From Symbiodinium microadriaticum (taxonomy: Eukaryota > Sar > Dinophyceae > Suessiales > Symbiodiniaceae), in NCBI GenBank assembly GCA_001939145.1, contig LSRX01000356.1:402523-466522 (forward strand): a stretch of 64,000 bases of DNA, written 5' to 3'. The translations under genes were made by a program, and so were the position numbers. How positions within the stretch are numbered: the first letter of the stretch is position 1; each line of letters begins with the position of its first letter. Shown piece after piece: positions 24,600-36,518 of this stretch. Under the pieces are notes generated by a model. The model did no database searches. It saw nothing but the letters and a program-made list of their open reading frames with translations, and had not been told where the DNA came from.

Positions 24600-25200
24600 C
24601 AACAGAGCAGAATCCTAAACCCAATACCCTAGACCCTAAACCCTGCACCCTAAAGCCCAAACTAACCCTAAACCCTAAACCTCCCAAACCTACACCCTGC
24701 TAAGCCCTAAACCTCCCAAACCCTTAAACCCTAAACCCCAAACCTCGCAAGCCCTGAATTATAAACCCTACACCCCCAAGACTCCCAAACCCCGAACCCT
24801 AGACCCTCAACCTCCTTAACCCTAAACCCTGAACCGCCCCAACCCTCAACCCTAAACCGCCCTAACTCTAAACCCTAAACCTCCCTAGCCTCAAACCTCC
24901 CTAAGCCTAAACCCTTAAGTTCCGCCCTGAACCCTAAACCCTAAACCTCCCTGGCCCTAAACCCTAAACCGCCACCCTCAACCCTAAACCCTAAACCTCC
25001 CAAACTGCAAGCCCTACACCCTAAACCCTAAACCGCTGCAACTCTAAACTCTAAACCGCCCCAACCCTAAACCCTAAACCTCCCTGACCCTGAGCCCTAA
25101 ACCTCCCTAACCCTAAACCTCCCTGACCCTAAAAATCCCTAAACCTCCACCCTCAACCCCAAACCCTAAACCTCCCTGACCCTAAACCCTAAACCTCCGG
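24600..25200. repeat. 600-bp decayed CCCTAAA tract with an AACCTCC variant
   Basis: Dense CCCTAAACC words alternate with CTCCCTGACC or CTCCC words. The spacing is irregular, and there is no long ORF or exon-like island. Confidence 0.85.
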
Positions 25201-25222
25201 GTTTTCTCGCTTGGACCCTTAG

Positions 25223-25322
25223 ATCCAGCTCCATGGGAGCCAACCCGAAAGAGGCGAAGGGCACTTCCGCCAGAACTCTGGAGTTACCTTTAGTGAAGAG
25301 CTTAGAGGGTTTAGGGTGTTAA
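25223..25322 (+). CDS. Possible exon or small ORF
   Basis: After a TTTTCTCGCTTGGACCCTTAG acceptor-like site, a frame with ATG at 25233 reads MGANPKEAKGTSARTLELPL and ends at TAA 25320. The minus strand of the same stretch is also open and protein-like, so the strand is uncertain. Confidence 0.25.
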
Positions 25323-26092
25323 GATTTAGGGTTTAGGGTGCTTTTTCTTTCAAGGGTTCTAGGCAGGGTCTTAGGGTTTTAAGATCTTTGGGTGCATACT
25401 TCCCTTTTCATTCGTTTAAGGGCCCGGCGAGCTCTTCGCAGGCTCTGAGGGTAGAGTTTGGAGGCATGCCGGACGCTTATTTCCTGCAGATGGGGCCATC
25501 AAGGTGTAGGGTTTAGGGCTTTAGGGTTTAGGCTTTAGGGCTTCAGGGCGCTTAGGGTTTAGGGTTTAGGATCAGATATGAGTTCACAGACGTTTGCATT
25601 GATCTCGAGCTGTTCTTGGGTATTGCAGGTAGGAAAATGTACATGCAGCCATCCCCGCACCCCTGATTTGAGGGATGAGTGATCGCCAGACTTCCAGTCA
25701 TAGTAAGAAGATGTTAAAAGCCATGTAGTAAGCAAATCAGAATCATTCCTGAATCCAGCAGGAAGCTGGGCACCCCAATACTCACAAACCCGTGATGTAT
25801 AGTAATCCCTTAAATCACTAGGACCCGAAAACCATAGTTGCCAACCCCTTAAACTCTACAACGCTATCCCTCTAGCCCCAGCCAGGTCCCTGCGAGGCAA
25901 CGTAGGGCAGGACTTGGGGCGCCCGGATACCTCGACCTACCTCAGAACCTAGAAGTTTAGGGATTAATCCCAGACCCCTCAACATATTTTAGAATCGATG
26001 GGCGCTCGTAGATAATTAGAGTAGGGTTGTTGGGGTATACAATCGTTCGCTAGGCACGATAAGGCCACACGATTCCTAGTTCTTCCGACCAG

Positions 26093-26112
26093 TATATATA
26101 TATATATGTGTG

Positions 26113-26144
<32 letters not shown>

Positions 26145-26152
26145 TACATATC
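26093..26152. repeat. (TA)n microsatellite
   Basis: TATATA with GTGTG breaks. A second (TA)n run of about 30 bp is at 26533-26561. Confidence 0.85.
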
Positions 26153-26528
26153 ATGTAGTTGACTTGGTTCAAAGCCCCAGTTGGATGTGACGACAATAAT
26201 GTCAGCAGTATCTAAACCCTAAACCCCTAAACCCTACACCCTAGGGTCTACGGTTTAGGGCAGTAATCCTATAACCTATCATGCGGGAATTGGATGAATT
26301 GGGTGCTATAGGTGCTAGTGCGACTATTCGGGTGGGTGGTTCCGAAAAGCAGGCATCCTCATTCGGTGCTTTTCATCAGCAGGATCCTAGGTGTCCGGTA
26401 GTTTTCGAAAGTCTCTTGTATTTGTTGCCGAGTGACAAAGGCGTGTGAGCACCGGTAAAGATTTGATGTCTTGGGTGTAGGTCTTAGAATTGGGGCCCTC
26501 CATATATTCGTTAGCAAAGGGAACTAGG

Positions 26529-26561
<33 letters not shown>

Positions 26562-27636
26562 TGCAGCAAAGTTGGAAACTAGTCGAGTTATGACCCCCCC
26601 CATGTGATCCAACAGGCCAACGCGTCGTTTCCCTAAGCCCTCCACCCTAAAAGGCGCTGTGACTGCTGTGTGCAGATGTACACTTGCAATTCGGGACTTT
26701 CCGAAAACAAGGGGTACCTTATACTGGGGTCTTTATAATAAGGATCCTCCTATTTGGGGTGCTAAAAAAAAGGGTCCCCCCAGTTTCGGAAACCCCCATT
26801 CAACTGAGAACTGCTAGGCACTCTGAGGCATGGCGAGCTCTGCCTCCGACTTAACCCTAAACCCTGGGGAAAGGAAGTACAACGGAGACTATTGAATGTT
26901 GCTCATCAACAAATAGTCCTGAGCCCTGAAACCTCAACCCCCACAACCCCCATGGAAAGGAAGCCATTCGGGAACCTTTAAAAGGAACCCTTACTTAAGG
27001 GCTTCCTCTGTGGCTTACTTAAGGGCTCTGGAGAAATTCGCAATCCAACCTTTTCTTATAACTTGTAACCTTGCTTTATAAGCTTATTTACGAAGTCCCT
27101 TGACCTTTTAAGTTAGATTTTTTTGGGGGGGGGGGNGTTTTATCAGGGGTCACTCGTGGCGCACTTACCCAAAACAACCTCCTTCCCCCACACCTCATAC
27201 CCTATACCCCCCCTACACTTTCACCTCATTTCTCAGACCGCCTAATAAACCGACCTTCCTGATACAATCCAAACCAAAAGCACTTACGACATCAACCACT
27301 TTACCTCAATCCCGACCCACAAAAACCGAAAGCAGGGGCTAACCCCACACCTCACACCCTATACTCCCCCCTACGCTTTCACCCCATTTCTCAAACCGCC
27401 TAACACTTCAACCCTTAAATCCCTGAAAACACAAAGCACCTCCCAACAATCTATACAACAATCCCGAAACAAAGCAACCTACCAAACCCAATACAACAAT
27501 CCAAAACACAATCCAAAACCCAAAGCACCTAAACAATACTTAACCTAATCCATTCTATAACCCATATCCTAATACGAGGTGTGGGGTAAGACCCTAATAG
27601 AAAAAAACCAAAAGATTATAACCGTTATTATTAGTA

Positions 27637-27730
27637 AAACCCTAAACTTTAGGGGTTTAGGGTTTAGGGGTTTAGGGGTTTAGGGTTAGGGGTTTAGGGG
27701 TTTAGGGTTTAGGGGTTTGGGGCTTAGGGA
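27637..27730. repeat. Interstitial telomere-like array (TTTAGGGG)
   Basis: Mostly 8-mer GGTTTAGG units on the plus strand, preceded by a CCCTAAAC turn at 27641. Confidence 0.85.
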
Positions 27731-28063
27731 TTCCTTGCTATGCTTGCCTTTCAATGTGCTGCAAAACCCTTTTCGAATTACTGTACGAAGGCCTTTAGAT
27801 TAGGTGAGAAGCTTGTTGAGTGAATGAGTTCTGATCCCCACTAACAACCCAGAACCACTTCCTGGCTTCTCTAGAGAAGCCAACTGTGATCTTTGTGTTT
27901 ACGGTTGTGCGTTTGCTGTTCTGGTTCCGAACGATCTTATGTGGGACTCTTCAATCTTGATGATGATCAGAGGCCGTAATTCTGAGCACGGCAAGCCTGC
28001 CCCGGAAACCCTAAGCCTTAAACGCTAAACCTAAACCGCGGCTTACTGTGATCATTACTTCAG

Positions 28064-28124
28064 CCGACCCGCGCTCCCTGCCCAGAAAAACCAAACCAAG
28101 CGCCCTCGATCACCGACGTTCAGG
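28064..28124 (+). CDS. Possible exon, Pro-rich
   Basis: After CATTACTTCAG the frame reads PTRAPCPEKPNQAPSITDVQ and ends at G|GTTTAG, where telomere-like sequence starts. Function unknown. Confidence 0.28.
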
Positions 28125-28572
28125 GTTTAGGGTTTAGGTCACAGTAATCCTCCTATAGTCCCCACGTTTGGTACGCTCTAATATACTGCTCTTCTTATCA
28201 ACATACCCACTCTCAAGCACAACAAAAAGATCCTTTACTCCAAACCCCAAACCCTAAACCCTATGATCTAGGACAATGTTCAGGTGGGTAGTTACCGTTA
28301 TAAGAGCCTTGCAGAAGGTCTATATACCTTATAGAAACCCTATAGAAGCCCTATATGCCCTAAACTCCCCACCTATAGTTTCCTTTAATATGACGGAAGG
28401 GGGGGGTATCAGGGGTCAGGGGTAAGCCTGTTCCTAAAACTTCCCGAGGAGCCGAGATGAGAACTCTGCGACCCTAAACCCTAAACCCCTTTCATTAAAC
28501 CCTAAACCCTAGACCCTAAACCCATACACCTTTAGAAGAACCCATCAAGGGTCGGCAGAATTAGGGCTTCGG

Positions 28573-28672
28573 GCTTACCTGGACCCTAAAGAGCCTACCT
28601 TATGGGAGTTTCTTAACCATTATGAGTTCCTTATCTTATAAGTTCTGAAAAGTTAGGCTCTTTAGGGTCTAG
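28573..28672. repeat. HP8 hairpin element
   Basis: Arms GGACCCTAAAGAGCCTACCTT and its near complement AGTTAGGCTCTTTAGGGTC. The same type (AAGAACCTACCTTTT / AAAAAGGTAGGTTCTT) recurs at 58307-58363 and, stretched, at 60853-61052. Confidence 0.6.
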
Positions 28673-28694
28673 GTAGGCTTTAGGATCCTGATCA

Positions 28695-28799
28695 TACGAT
28701 TGATGATAGAAATCCTGCATTAGCCATAACAAGGAATGTGCCATAATTCCCGTCTTTTCGGGTCGTGAAGGTAATGCAGGAATCATATCAGCAACAGTA
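28695..28799. repeat. HP1 MITE-like element next to a possible exon
   Basis: TA-flanked copy with a partly decayed centre. Its right end (CAGCAACAG-TA) touches the coding-like segment that begins at about 28798. Confidence 0.7.
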
Positions 28800-28935
28800 C
28801 TTCCAGCCCTTGCAAGCCCCCTGCAAAGCTCTCAAACCGCAACTCGCCCAGGTGAGTGGCATTGCGCAGCTCTCCGAACTCCTGGGATCAGAGGCACTGC
28901 GCGATGTCGAGGTTTGGATCTTCATAACCCTCAAT
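28798..28935 (+). CDS. Possible exon beside an HP1 element
   Basis: The frame FQPLQAPCKALKPQLAQ reaches CAG|GTGAGT at 28851/28852, a classic donor, but stays open past it with GIAQLSELLGSEALRDVEVW. Either the exon is 52 nt or the donor is not used. The upstream HP1 element ends at the exon start. Confidence 0.35.
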
Positions 28936-29527
28936 AAGGGGTCAGGGGGAAAGGGGGGTAGGGGTCCTTCCTGCCCGTAATCAGGACCTAATACCCCCGA
29001 AGGCTTGCAGGGTCGGAAGGCAGGTTGTTGGATCTGCAGAAGATCCTTTTTCGATTATTGACTGATAGGTGGGTTTGACGACATTTCTTGTGGGAGTTAT
29101 GAAACCTTAAACCCTAACACCAGTTCGTCGAACCGATTGTCGAATCCCTAAGCCCTGAAGCACTAAACCCCAAACCCTAAAACCCTAAGCCCTCTGGGCC
29201 TAAATAATTACCAACAGTATTTTGAGACTCCTTGTTATACTTATTGTATAAACTACTTCAAAACTCCAAATCTGAGTACTGAGTATTTAGGCCCCTAGTA
29301 CAGAATCCGATAAAAGACCCCTAATAGAAGCCCATGGGGATCCCTTGAAAAGAACCCTTTTCCAATCATGTTGTGAGGCTCCTAAATTAGGGTCCTTGGA
29401 TGCTTCAAGGGAATATCTTCGGTTCCGGGCTGAGCGGTTTCAGGTTTTGGGTGTTGGGGTTTCGGGTTGTAGAGTCTTAAGGTTTAGGGTTTAGGGTTTT
29501 AAGGTTGTGAGCCTTTGTTGTGGGCAG

Positions 29528-29596
29528 GTCGAAGTCGGGCAACAGGTTGAACAAGAAGTGCTTTTGGTTCGAGATACTGGGCTCGAAATTAAGTAA
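29528..29596 (+). CDS. Possible exon
   Basis: After TTGTGGGCAG the frame reads VEVGQQVEQEVLLVRDTGLE, ending IK and TAA. Another frame (GRSKSGNRLNKKCFWFEIL) is also open. A short coding-like island, unassigned. Confidence 0.25.
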   Translation, partial: VEVGQQVEQEVLLVRDTGLEIK

Positions 29597-29929
29597 CCAT
29601 CACTATAATAACCAACTGCAGATCAGTCGTCATGAGCCCTGCTCATTGTTGCCCGTTGTCTAATCTTTGAGGTTGTACTGACCCCCTAGACCCTACGTGG
29701 GTTGTTATCTAAATTAGGGTCCCTTTCAGGGTCCTTTCCAATCTAGTCAGGGTGCCGTACTATTTCCGCCCATTTTGTAATTCTAAAAAGGCTATACCCT
29801 AAACCCTACGGCCACCCTTAATTCCTAAACCCTACTAGAAACTCGAATCCCCAAAAAGAAACCCTAAACCTTAAACCCAAAAAAGAAGCCCTAAACCCTA
29901 AACCCCAAAAGCGAAGCCCCTAAACCCTA

Positions 29930-30040
29930 AACCGCGGCCCTGCACTTCGGGTCGTGCGATTTCGTGAAGCCTACACTCGAGAAGTCCGAAGATCCCAAAT
30001 CCTGAAAGCTCAAGGCCTTCGCGTCCTGCGGTTGATGTGG
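29930..30040 (+). CDS. Possible exon with GTAGGC donor
   Basis: Open for 37 codons; central part RFREAYTREVRRSQILKAQG followed by LRVLRLMW, ending exactly before GTAGGC. The basic, helix-rich peptide stands out from the decayed repeats on both sides. No acceptor is clear. Function unknown. Confidence 0.35.
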
Positions 30041-30110
30041 GTAGGCTTTGGGGTTTAGGGTCCAGGGTTTAGGGTTTCGGGTTTTAGGGTTTAGGGTTCA
30101 GGGTTTAGGG

Positions 30111-30213
30111 CGGTTGATGATTTAAATCCTGCATTACCCATAATAAGGAATAGACCATAAGTGCCATAGTTTGGGGTCCTTACCGTCATGCAGGATTTAT
30201 ATCATCAACAGTA
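30111..30213. repeat. HP1 MITE-like element
   Basis: About 103 bp with terminal repeats CGGTTGATGATTTAAATCCTGC and GCAGGATTTATATCATCAACAG, and the usual HP1 centre. Confidence 0.8.
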
Positions 30214-30613
30214 TCACCAAGCCCTTGAGAACCCCTAAGAAACACCAGCCCTAAGGGTCCAAGTACTCTCCCTTGTAGAGCTTTTTTGCCCTATAGAACC
30301 CTTGATGAAGAAACCCTAACCCTAAGGGTCCAAGCGCTCTCTATTGTAGGACTTTGGGTCCTTTTTGGGTAGCTGGTCAGAGAGAGCGCGACCGGCGCGT
30401 AGGAAGAGCTGCGGAGGGTTCCGGGTTCATTTAGGGTTCGTGTAGGGTTTATTCAGGGTCTAGGCTTTGAAAAGGGTTTAGGGTTTAGGGGTTGAGGGTT
30501 CTGCGCCTGCCAGGCCTTGCAACCCCTTTGCTTCTTCCGGGCCTAGCCCCTTTCGCGCGTGCGGGCCTGCCAACAGTGGGAGTCGAGTCTCTGGCTCGCC
30601 ATTTTTTCTGCAG

Positions 30614-30786
30614 AGTGCGCGCCCTTGAGCTGGAACGATGGAGACCCTGTTCTGGACAAACCCAGGTCCCACACGAGTGAGCTTGAGCTGCTACCCACCA
30701 GCACTGTGCTGTTGCTGGCTGCGGCGCCGCATAGACCGCCCATGCGTGATCCGTTCTGCAACCGCCCACTTAGGACCTTCGGGTAA
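30614..30786 (+). CDS. Possible exon after a strong acceptor
   Basis: ATTTTTTCTGCAG precedes a frame reading CAPLSWNDGDPVLDKP. A GT lies at 30666 (CCCAG|GTCCCA), but the frame continues with HTSELELLPTSTVLLLAAAP to about 30786. Overlapping minus-strand ORFs are probably shadows. Function unknown. Confidence 0.33.
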
Positions 30787-31540
30787 GACTTAACCACTAT
30801 ATCGTACAGACTTTCATGGTCATCTCTCGATCATGACCATGTTCCTCAGCATGATCATTTCACGCAGTTCTTCTAAACTGGGGGCACAGAGTGAAACCTG
30901 GCCCCCTGCAGGGATAGGGATATCACTGCACATCAGCCAGTTGATGTCTAACTATATGCTTCTTGAGGCTCACAAAGCCGAAACCCTACCCCCAACCCTT
31001 GAACATTAAGTGTCACAGATCGTCTAGGCTAGGCCTTGTGCTGCCGATGCAAATCATATACTTGCCGGCCAACCCTAAACCCTAAACCCTAAACCATAGT
31101 TTGGCAAAAAGCCATTTGCTGGCCTAGGCGCCTGTGAGGCTCTTACGATCACGGAGCATTAAACCCGCTATAGGATCCTACACCCTGAGCCTCCTTTGTT
31201 CGCGGTCCTTCTATTCAGGATATATTTTCTTTTTAGGATTCTTCAATGTTAGATTTCTTGTCCGAAATTCCGACGTCTCCAAATAAGTCGGATCAGCTCC
31301 ACAAGCTAGCCATATGAAGAGATTCACGCTATGACGTAGCCCCCGAACCTTCTCATTCTACTACTTCTCACTCTACAACTAGAAGCCCAAGACCGGACAC
31401 TTGAATTAAGTTATGTCCCCTATACCCTAAACCTTAAGACCCTAAACCCTACACCCTAAGACTCTAAAACCCTAAGACCCTAAACCCTAAACCCTAAAAC
31501 CCTAAACCCCAAACCCTAAAACCCTAAAGCCCTAGATCAG

Positions 31541-31616
31541 GTGGTGGAGAACGAGGCAGTGGCTTTCCGAATCACTATGACCAAGCCAAAGGCCTTTCTC
31601 GGCCCTGGGATCCACG
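31541..31616 (+). CDS. Possible exon (76 nt)
   Basis: Between ATCAG and G|GTTTAG the frame reads VVENEAVAFRITMTKPKAFL and then GPGIH. It is flanked on both sides by telomere-like DNA, with which it shares no words. This is one of the more convincing islands; no family is recognised. Confidence 0.4.
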
Positions 31617-32327
31617 GTTTAGGGTTTAGCGTTTAGGGTTGGTTTAGGGTTTAGGGTTTAGGGTATCCTTGATATTTTGAAACTTATAGGTTTTAGGGTG
31701 TTAGTGCTTTAGGGCTTTAGGGCTTTGGGTTTTTTGGGGGGTTCAGGGGTTCAGGGTCTAGGGTGTAGTGTGGTAAAGGTCCATTGGAAAACACTTGTTC
31801 ATGGATTTTCTAATGGGCCTTCGAGCCACAACGCGGATTCTGGCCCGAAACCCTATAAACCCACAGCCGAAAGCAGCAGTTGGCTCCAGATTCCGGTCCT
31901 GAAAGCATCCTCGCTTTTATCCCGGGGCGGGGACCATTAGATGTGAGATCTGCGCAGCCCAAACGAAGACTTGCGTCGAATTCTAGCATTTTGGGGTTAG
32001 GGTGCAGGGCACGGCACCCCCCTCCGCCCGGAGGGCACACGAGTTCCTACAGTCTCCATTGTGGATCCTCTTTTTAGCAAGGTAACCCAGAGAGAAGCTG
32101 CAAAAGGAACTACAGTGGAGACTTTAGGTATGAAATACTCGCTCAAACATCCATCTAGACTCTATATACTACCCAAAAAATCCAAGTAACTGCTGAATAC
32201 ATACTTTACAGCGGAGGGAACACAGCAAAACCCACCGTCCCAATCACAGCAGCAGAATCCGATACCCTGAAAACCCCCCCGCGTCAAACAGAGGCCTGTC
32301 TAGTGCAGGGCCTAGAGGCTAGAGGTT

Positions 32328-32441
32328 TCCTGGGATCTTGTTAGGGGATTTAAGTTACCATGATTATAAGGAAACCATCTATGATTTACTATAGATCCCT
32401 ATTATGGTAACTTAGATAGGTTCCCTTAACAAGAACCCAGG
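32328..32441. repeat. HP7 hairpin element, better copy
   Basis: About 114-bp inverted repeat: TGGGATCTTGTTAGGGGATTTAAGTTACCAT on the left pairs with ATGGTAACTTAGATAGGTTCCCTTAACAAGAACCCA. Confidence 0.7.
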
Positions 32442-32725
32442 TTTTGTTTAGGGTATATAGGGTTTATAGAGTTTGGGGCTGCAGGCTTTCCAGGTATAAT
32501 GTAGGAACCTGAGTGCGAAACCCTGGCCCTAGAACCCCAATATATCATGGTTCACGAATTAAGAACCCTAGCAAAGGCCCAGGGTTTCTTAATCAGGTTC
32601 CTAGATTAGGTTCATTTAGCCTGCATCCAGGCGGAAAGTGAACTGTTTAACACTCGAGGTCCGGTAACATAATATCGGGGCATAGATTCCCGCCAGAACA
32701 TATATACCCTATAGCCAAAACCGTA

Positions 32726-32811
32726 CCCTTAGCATCGAATAGCCCAAAGGCCTTGTATAATAGGCTCTTTGGGCCCAAAAGCCTTATCATATGAGTCCTT
32801 TGAGGGTAAGG
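32726..32811. repeat. HP6 short element
   Basis: About 86 bp from CCCTTAGCATCGAATAGCCC to TCCTTTGAGGGTAAGGG, with TTTGGGCCCAAA at the centre. The ends form a 14-bp imperfect inverted repeat. Confidence 0.7.
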
Positions 32812-33190
32812 GTTAATACATTAAGTCCGCTACATCAAGCACGGGGCTTCCAGCAGCAGATGTCCGAATACCCCTGGGTCCGCGCCTCCGTTGCGGCGGC
32901 ATCGTAGCGGGCTGGCCTGGCGGACGTTGATCCGACTGCCGGAAGGATGCATTAACACCTATAAGCAAACGCTAGCCGGCGGCAGCGCTTGATCCCTGGT
33001 TCTGGCGTATGCGGTCCTGCAATCCCGCCTGGCCAGCAACAACAGTCAACAGTGGCGTTCCAAGTGAGCGGCTTCAGCCCGGGGTCGTTCCTTAGTTCAA
33101 CCAGTAACTAGGGAATCTTTTCACATTTGGAGCCCTGTGGCATGTGCCGGACTGTACGGCCTGCTGTCTCCCTGGCTGCAACGTGCAATT

Positions 33191-33295
33191 GGGTAGTTCT
33201 CTAAAGGGCATCTTTTTCGGATCTTTTTCCATAAGCGTGCCGTTCTATTTATTTTGTGGACCCAAAAACGGGACCCTAGTGTAGAGAACTACTCA
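33191..33295. repeat. HP2 hairpin element
   Basis: Starts GGGTAGTTCTCTAAAGGG and ends GGGACCCTAGTGTAGAGAACTACTC. The spacer carries the same GTGCCGTTCTA-like word as other HP2 copies. Confidence 0.75.
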
Positions 33296-33957
33296 AAGAC
33301 ACGGCATGCTAGCTTTGTCCTCGCCCTTCACAAGGCTTTTCATGGCTCGATAAGCTTCGTACTCTGTACTAGGGACCATGGTTTAGGGTATCTTAAGCTA
33401 CCAAAACCCACTTTTTTGTAGGGTCCTTACAAATTCTATATTAGGGTTCACAATAATTAAGAACCTACAAAAAAGTAGGTTATGGTAGTTTAAGGTATAT
33501 TTTTGCTTCAGCATCCCTCCCCGCTGGCTTCAACAAGGGTCCTATGTATAGACTTTAGACACCAAAGCGGGTATAGCGTGTACGAACCCTAAATCCTAAC
33601 CCACGGATCCCGAAATCCTTCACCCTTCCCCCGAATCTGAAATCAAAGCACCAAAACCCTAAAACCCTAAACCCTAAACCAAAAATCCCTAAGCCCTAAA
33701 CCCTAAAGCCCTAAACTGAACCCTTAACCCGCTTTCTTGCAACCTTGAACCTTTAGACTCCTTGAATCCCAGACGTTTTTCTAAACTCTAAAGCCTTCCA
33801 CCTTGAATTTTTAGGGTTTAGGGTTAGTGTTTAGAGTTTAGGGTTTAGGGTTTAGGGTGACACCTTGAATCCCTAATCTGAACACTTAAACCCCAAGGTT
33901 TGAAGCTCTGCACCCTATAGAGCCCTTAAAAGAACCCCTTAATTAAAGGAATGCTTA

Positions 33958-34640
33958 CAGGGTTTAGGGGTTTAGGGTGTAGGGGTTTAATGGGTAAACG
34001 GTTTAGGGTTTAGGGATTGCAGGTGCCTGGGAAGGTGAAACTCGAAGCAGCCAAGACTGTTCGAACGAAGGACTGTGCAGATTTAGGGTGTAGGGTTGAG
34101 GGTGCAGGGTGTAGGTCGATATTTTCTTGTTTGTAGGGCCCTTATCCCTAGCGGCCCATGTACCCAAATAGAGAATGCTTTGGCTTGAAGGTAATCCCTA
34201 CTGCTGATGATATAAATCCTGCAAGGTAATGTAGGGACCTTAATTCTTAGAGTATTTGTTTAGATGCCACTATAAGTATATTAAGAATTCCCCCCAGAAT
34301 AGTATAGGTAATTATTAAGGCCCCCTATATTATTAAGTTTCTTCACCCCTTAATTAATTAAGGAATATACCTTAAATCATAATATTAAGGCTCCTATAAT
34401 TTAAGGCTTCATTAAGGAACAGACCTTACATCATGATATCNAGGGTTTAGGGGTTTAGGGTGTAGGGGTTTAATGGGTAAACGGTTTAGGGTTTAGGGAT
34501 TGCAGGTGCCTGGGAAGGTGAAATAAATCCTGCAAGGTAATGTAGGGACCTTAATTCTTAGAGTATTTGTTTAGAATATTAAGAATTCCCCCCAGAATAG
34601 TATAGGTAATTATTAAGGCCCCCTATATTATTAAGTTTCT
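33958..34640. repeat. Direct duplication around a single N (34441)
   Basis: 33958-34040 recurs at 34442-34524, and 34211-34340 recurs, shortened, at 34525-34640. In the second copy these two parts are fused and a 16-bp piece (GATGCCACTATAAGTA) is missing. The N at 34441 marks the join. This is either an assembly join of two alleles or a true duplication with deletions. Confidence 0.8.
34023..34081 (+). CDS. Possible exon, partly duplicated
   Basis: After GGGATTGCAG the frame reads VPGKVKLEAAKTVRTKDCAD. The acceptor and the first 18 bases are repeated at 34504-34524 in the duplicated block, where the rest of the exon is missing. Confidence 0.33.
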
Positions 34641-35326
34641 TTATTGGGTTGTAGGGTGATAGGGCGTGGGTTTTCTGCGACTACAGACCAGGGTCAAGGG
34701 CTCTGGAGGTATATGGGGTTTAGGGTTCTATATGGGTTTAGGATTTGGGTTTAGGGTTTGGGGTTTGGTTGTTTAGGGTTTAGGGGGTCTTAGGCTTGGG
34801 GTTTAGGCGCCCCATACCCAAACTGGTTCCCATACCCTCAAAGGACTCATATTGTAAGGCTTCCGGGCCCAAAAACCGAAGGCTTTTGGGCTGTTTGGAT
34901 TCCTAAACCCTAAACCCTAAACCCTAAACCTAAGGGTCTCTGCTTTGCACTCCACTCAGTTTGAATGGATGGAATCCAGCCGGAGGTCTGTTCCGGGAAG
35001 AGTCAATCCTAGGTCCTGTCCTAAGCCCTGGAACTCTGAAACCCTGCACTGAATCTAGGACATTTTCAGGTCGGTAGTTACCGTTAAAGGAGCCCTATAG
35101 AAGGTCTACATGCCTTATAGAAGCCTTATGGAAGCCCTATATACCCCAAAAAAACTCCCCAGCTGGAGTTAGCTTTAACTGAAATCCTTGCACTGTGAGT
35201 ATTGGCCCTCAGCTCTATCTCCCAGCATCTACAGTTTAGTCTGTTCGCCTTCTTCTCCGAATTCCGGACATGCAGCTTTTTAGATCCAAACCCCCGACTG
35301 GAAGCCAGCCTATGCGCTTCGGTACA

Positions 35327-35443
35327 TACGGTTGATGATATAAATCCTGCATTACCCAAAGTAATGAGGAATAGACCATAATTCCCTTAGTTAGTTTAGG
35401 GTCCTTCAGGTAATGTAATGCGGGATTTATATCATCAACAGTA
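35327..35443. repeat. HP1 MITE-like element, slightly longer copy
   Basis: TA-flanked and about 117 bp. The arms carry small duplications (AAGTAATGAGG, TTAGTTAGTTTAGGG) but pair well. Confidence 0.75.
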
Positions 35444-36091
35444 GTGTTAAGGTTTTATGGGACCCGACATTAATTCTTCGGAATGCAGGAGCCATTCAGA
35501 AGCCGCCCCTTCTACAGCTTCCGGAGGCTTGCTTTGGGGTTCAGGGTTGTGTTGGGAAGTTCTTTGCCAGGAATGACAGCAAGGCCCAGGGTGTACGGAG
35601 GCAGCCCTGCACACAAACCCGAAGCTGGGAGTTCTTTCAAGTTCAGGGCTGCGAGTGTGGACGGGAGGCCCTAGAAAGTGCTGTCAAGTATCCCGGCAAC
35701 CATAAAAAATGGCAATGTTTATCTTCCAATGATCGGCGCAAGACGTGCCGGTAGTGATGGTTCTGAAACTTATCACCATGTGCAGCATGGGTTAGTTGTA
35801 GGATTTGTGGCTTTCGTTAGGGCTTAGGTTGAGAGGCTTGGGCACCTTAAGCCCGAGATTTTTCAACCCTCCGATCCGCATCACTTGGAGTTGAAGCAGG
35901 AACCCCCGAATGGCTTTGAGGGTAGCCTAAACCCTGTTACTTCATGACCGGTAACCCTACAAACCGTTGGAGCTGCAGCAACAACCCCCCGCAGTTTGAA
36001 AGCCTTACGCAATAATTGGCAGCAACACCACGCTCAGACTCTACCCCCCGAGCCCTGCAACTTCTATCTTCTAGGTCCCGTGATATGTATG

Positions 36092-36134
36092 CAGGTATAG
36101 GTCGGTCGGTCGGTCGGTAAGTAGAACGGTAGGT

Positions 36135-36165
<31 letters not shown>

Positions 36166-36372
36166 TAGGTCGGTAGGTCGGTAGGTAGTGGATAGGTAGG
36201 TAGGTAGGTAGGTAGGTAGGTAGGTAGGTAGGTAGGTAGGTAGGTAGGTAAGTAGGTAGGTAGGTAGGTAGGTAGGTAGGTACGTAGGTAGGTAGGTAGG
36301 TAGGCAGGCAGGCAGGCAGGCAGGCAGGCAGACAGGCAGGCAGGCAGGCAGGCAGATAGGTAGGCAGTCAGG
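36092..36372. repeat. (GGTA)n / (GGCA)n microsatellite
   Basis: About 280 bp of GTAG and GCAG tetramers in alternating blocks (CGGT, GGCA, GGTA, GGCA). Confidence 0.9.
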
Positions 36373-36518
36373 TCGAGAACCTGAACCTTATTGGCACGCT
36401 GACAGCCTCTCCTGGCCAGTACCCCTAAACTGCTGATCCTTGACGACTGTCAAAGCCGTCATAGCCCCTACGCGCAAGTAACCCTAAACCCTGAACCCAT
36501 AACCCTGAACTCCCTAAA

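Larger units (their letters stand above)
25323..28063. other. Mixed non-coding stretch
   Basis: TTTAGGG words at 25310-25580, (TA)n runs at 26.1 and 26.5 kb, a short stem at about 26710-26800, and a C/A-rich block at 27150-27600 in which about 60 bp (CACACCTCAYACCCTATAC ... CAAACCGCCTAA) occurs twice about 165 bp apart. Confidence 0.55.
31617..33957. other. Repeat-rich stretch with several hairpins
   Basis: It holds an HP4 relic (about 32047-32131), HP7, HP6 and HP2, and a further inverted repeat at about 33395-33495 (TAGCTACCAAAACCCACTTTTTTGTAGG-like arms). The GC-rich island 32850-33180 is unique, but its frames are interrupted. Confidence 0.5.

Noticed and set aside
31810-32077. Overlapping ORFs of 65-76 aa on both strands
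   Set aside because: Both strands are open to similar length, and the frames run into hairpin and repeat sequence without splice-like borders.
36092-36372. Regularly spaced repeat that could suggest a CRISPR-like array
   Set aside because: It is a plain GGTA/GGCA tetramer run with no unique spacers, and the DNA looks eukaryotic.
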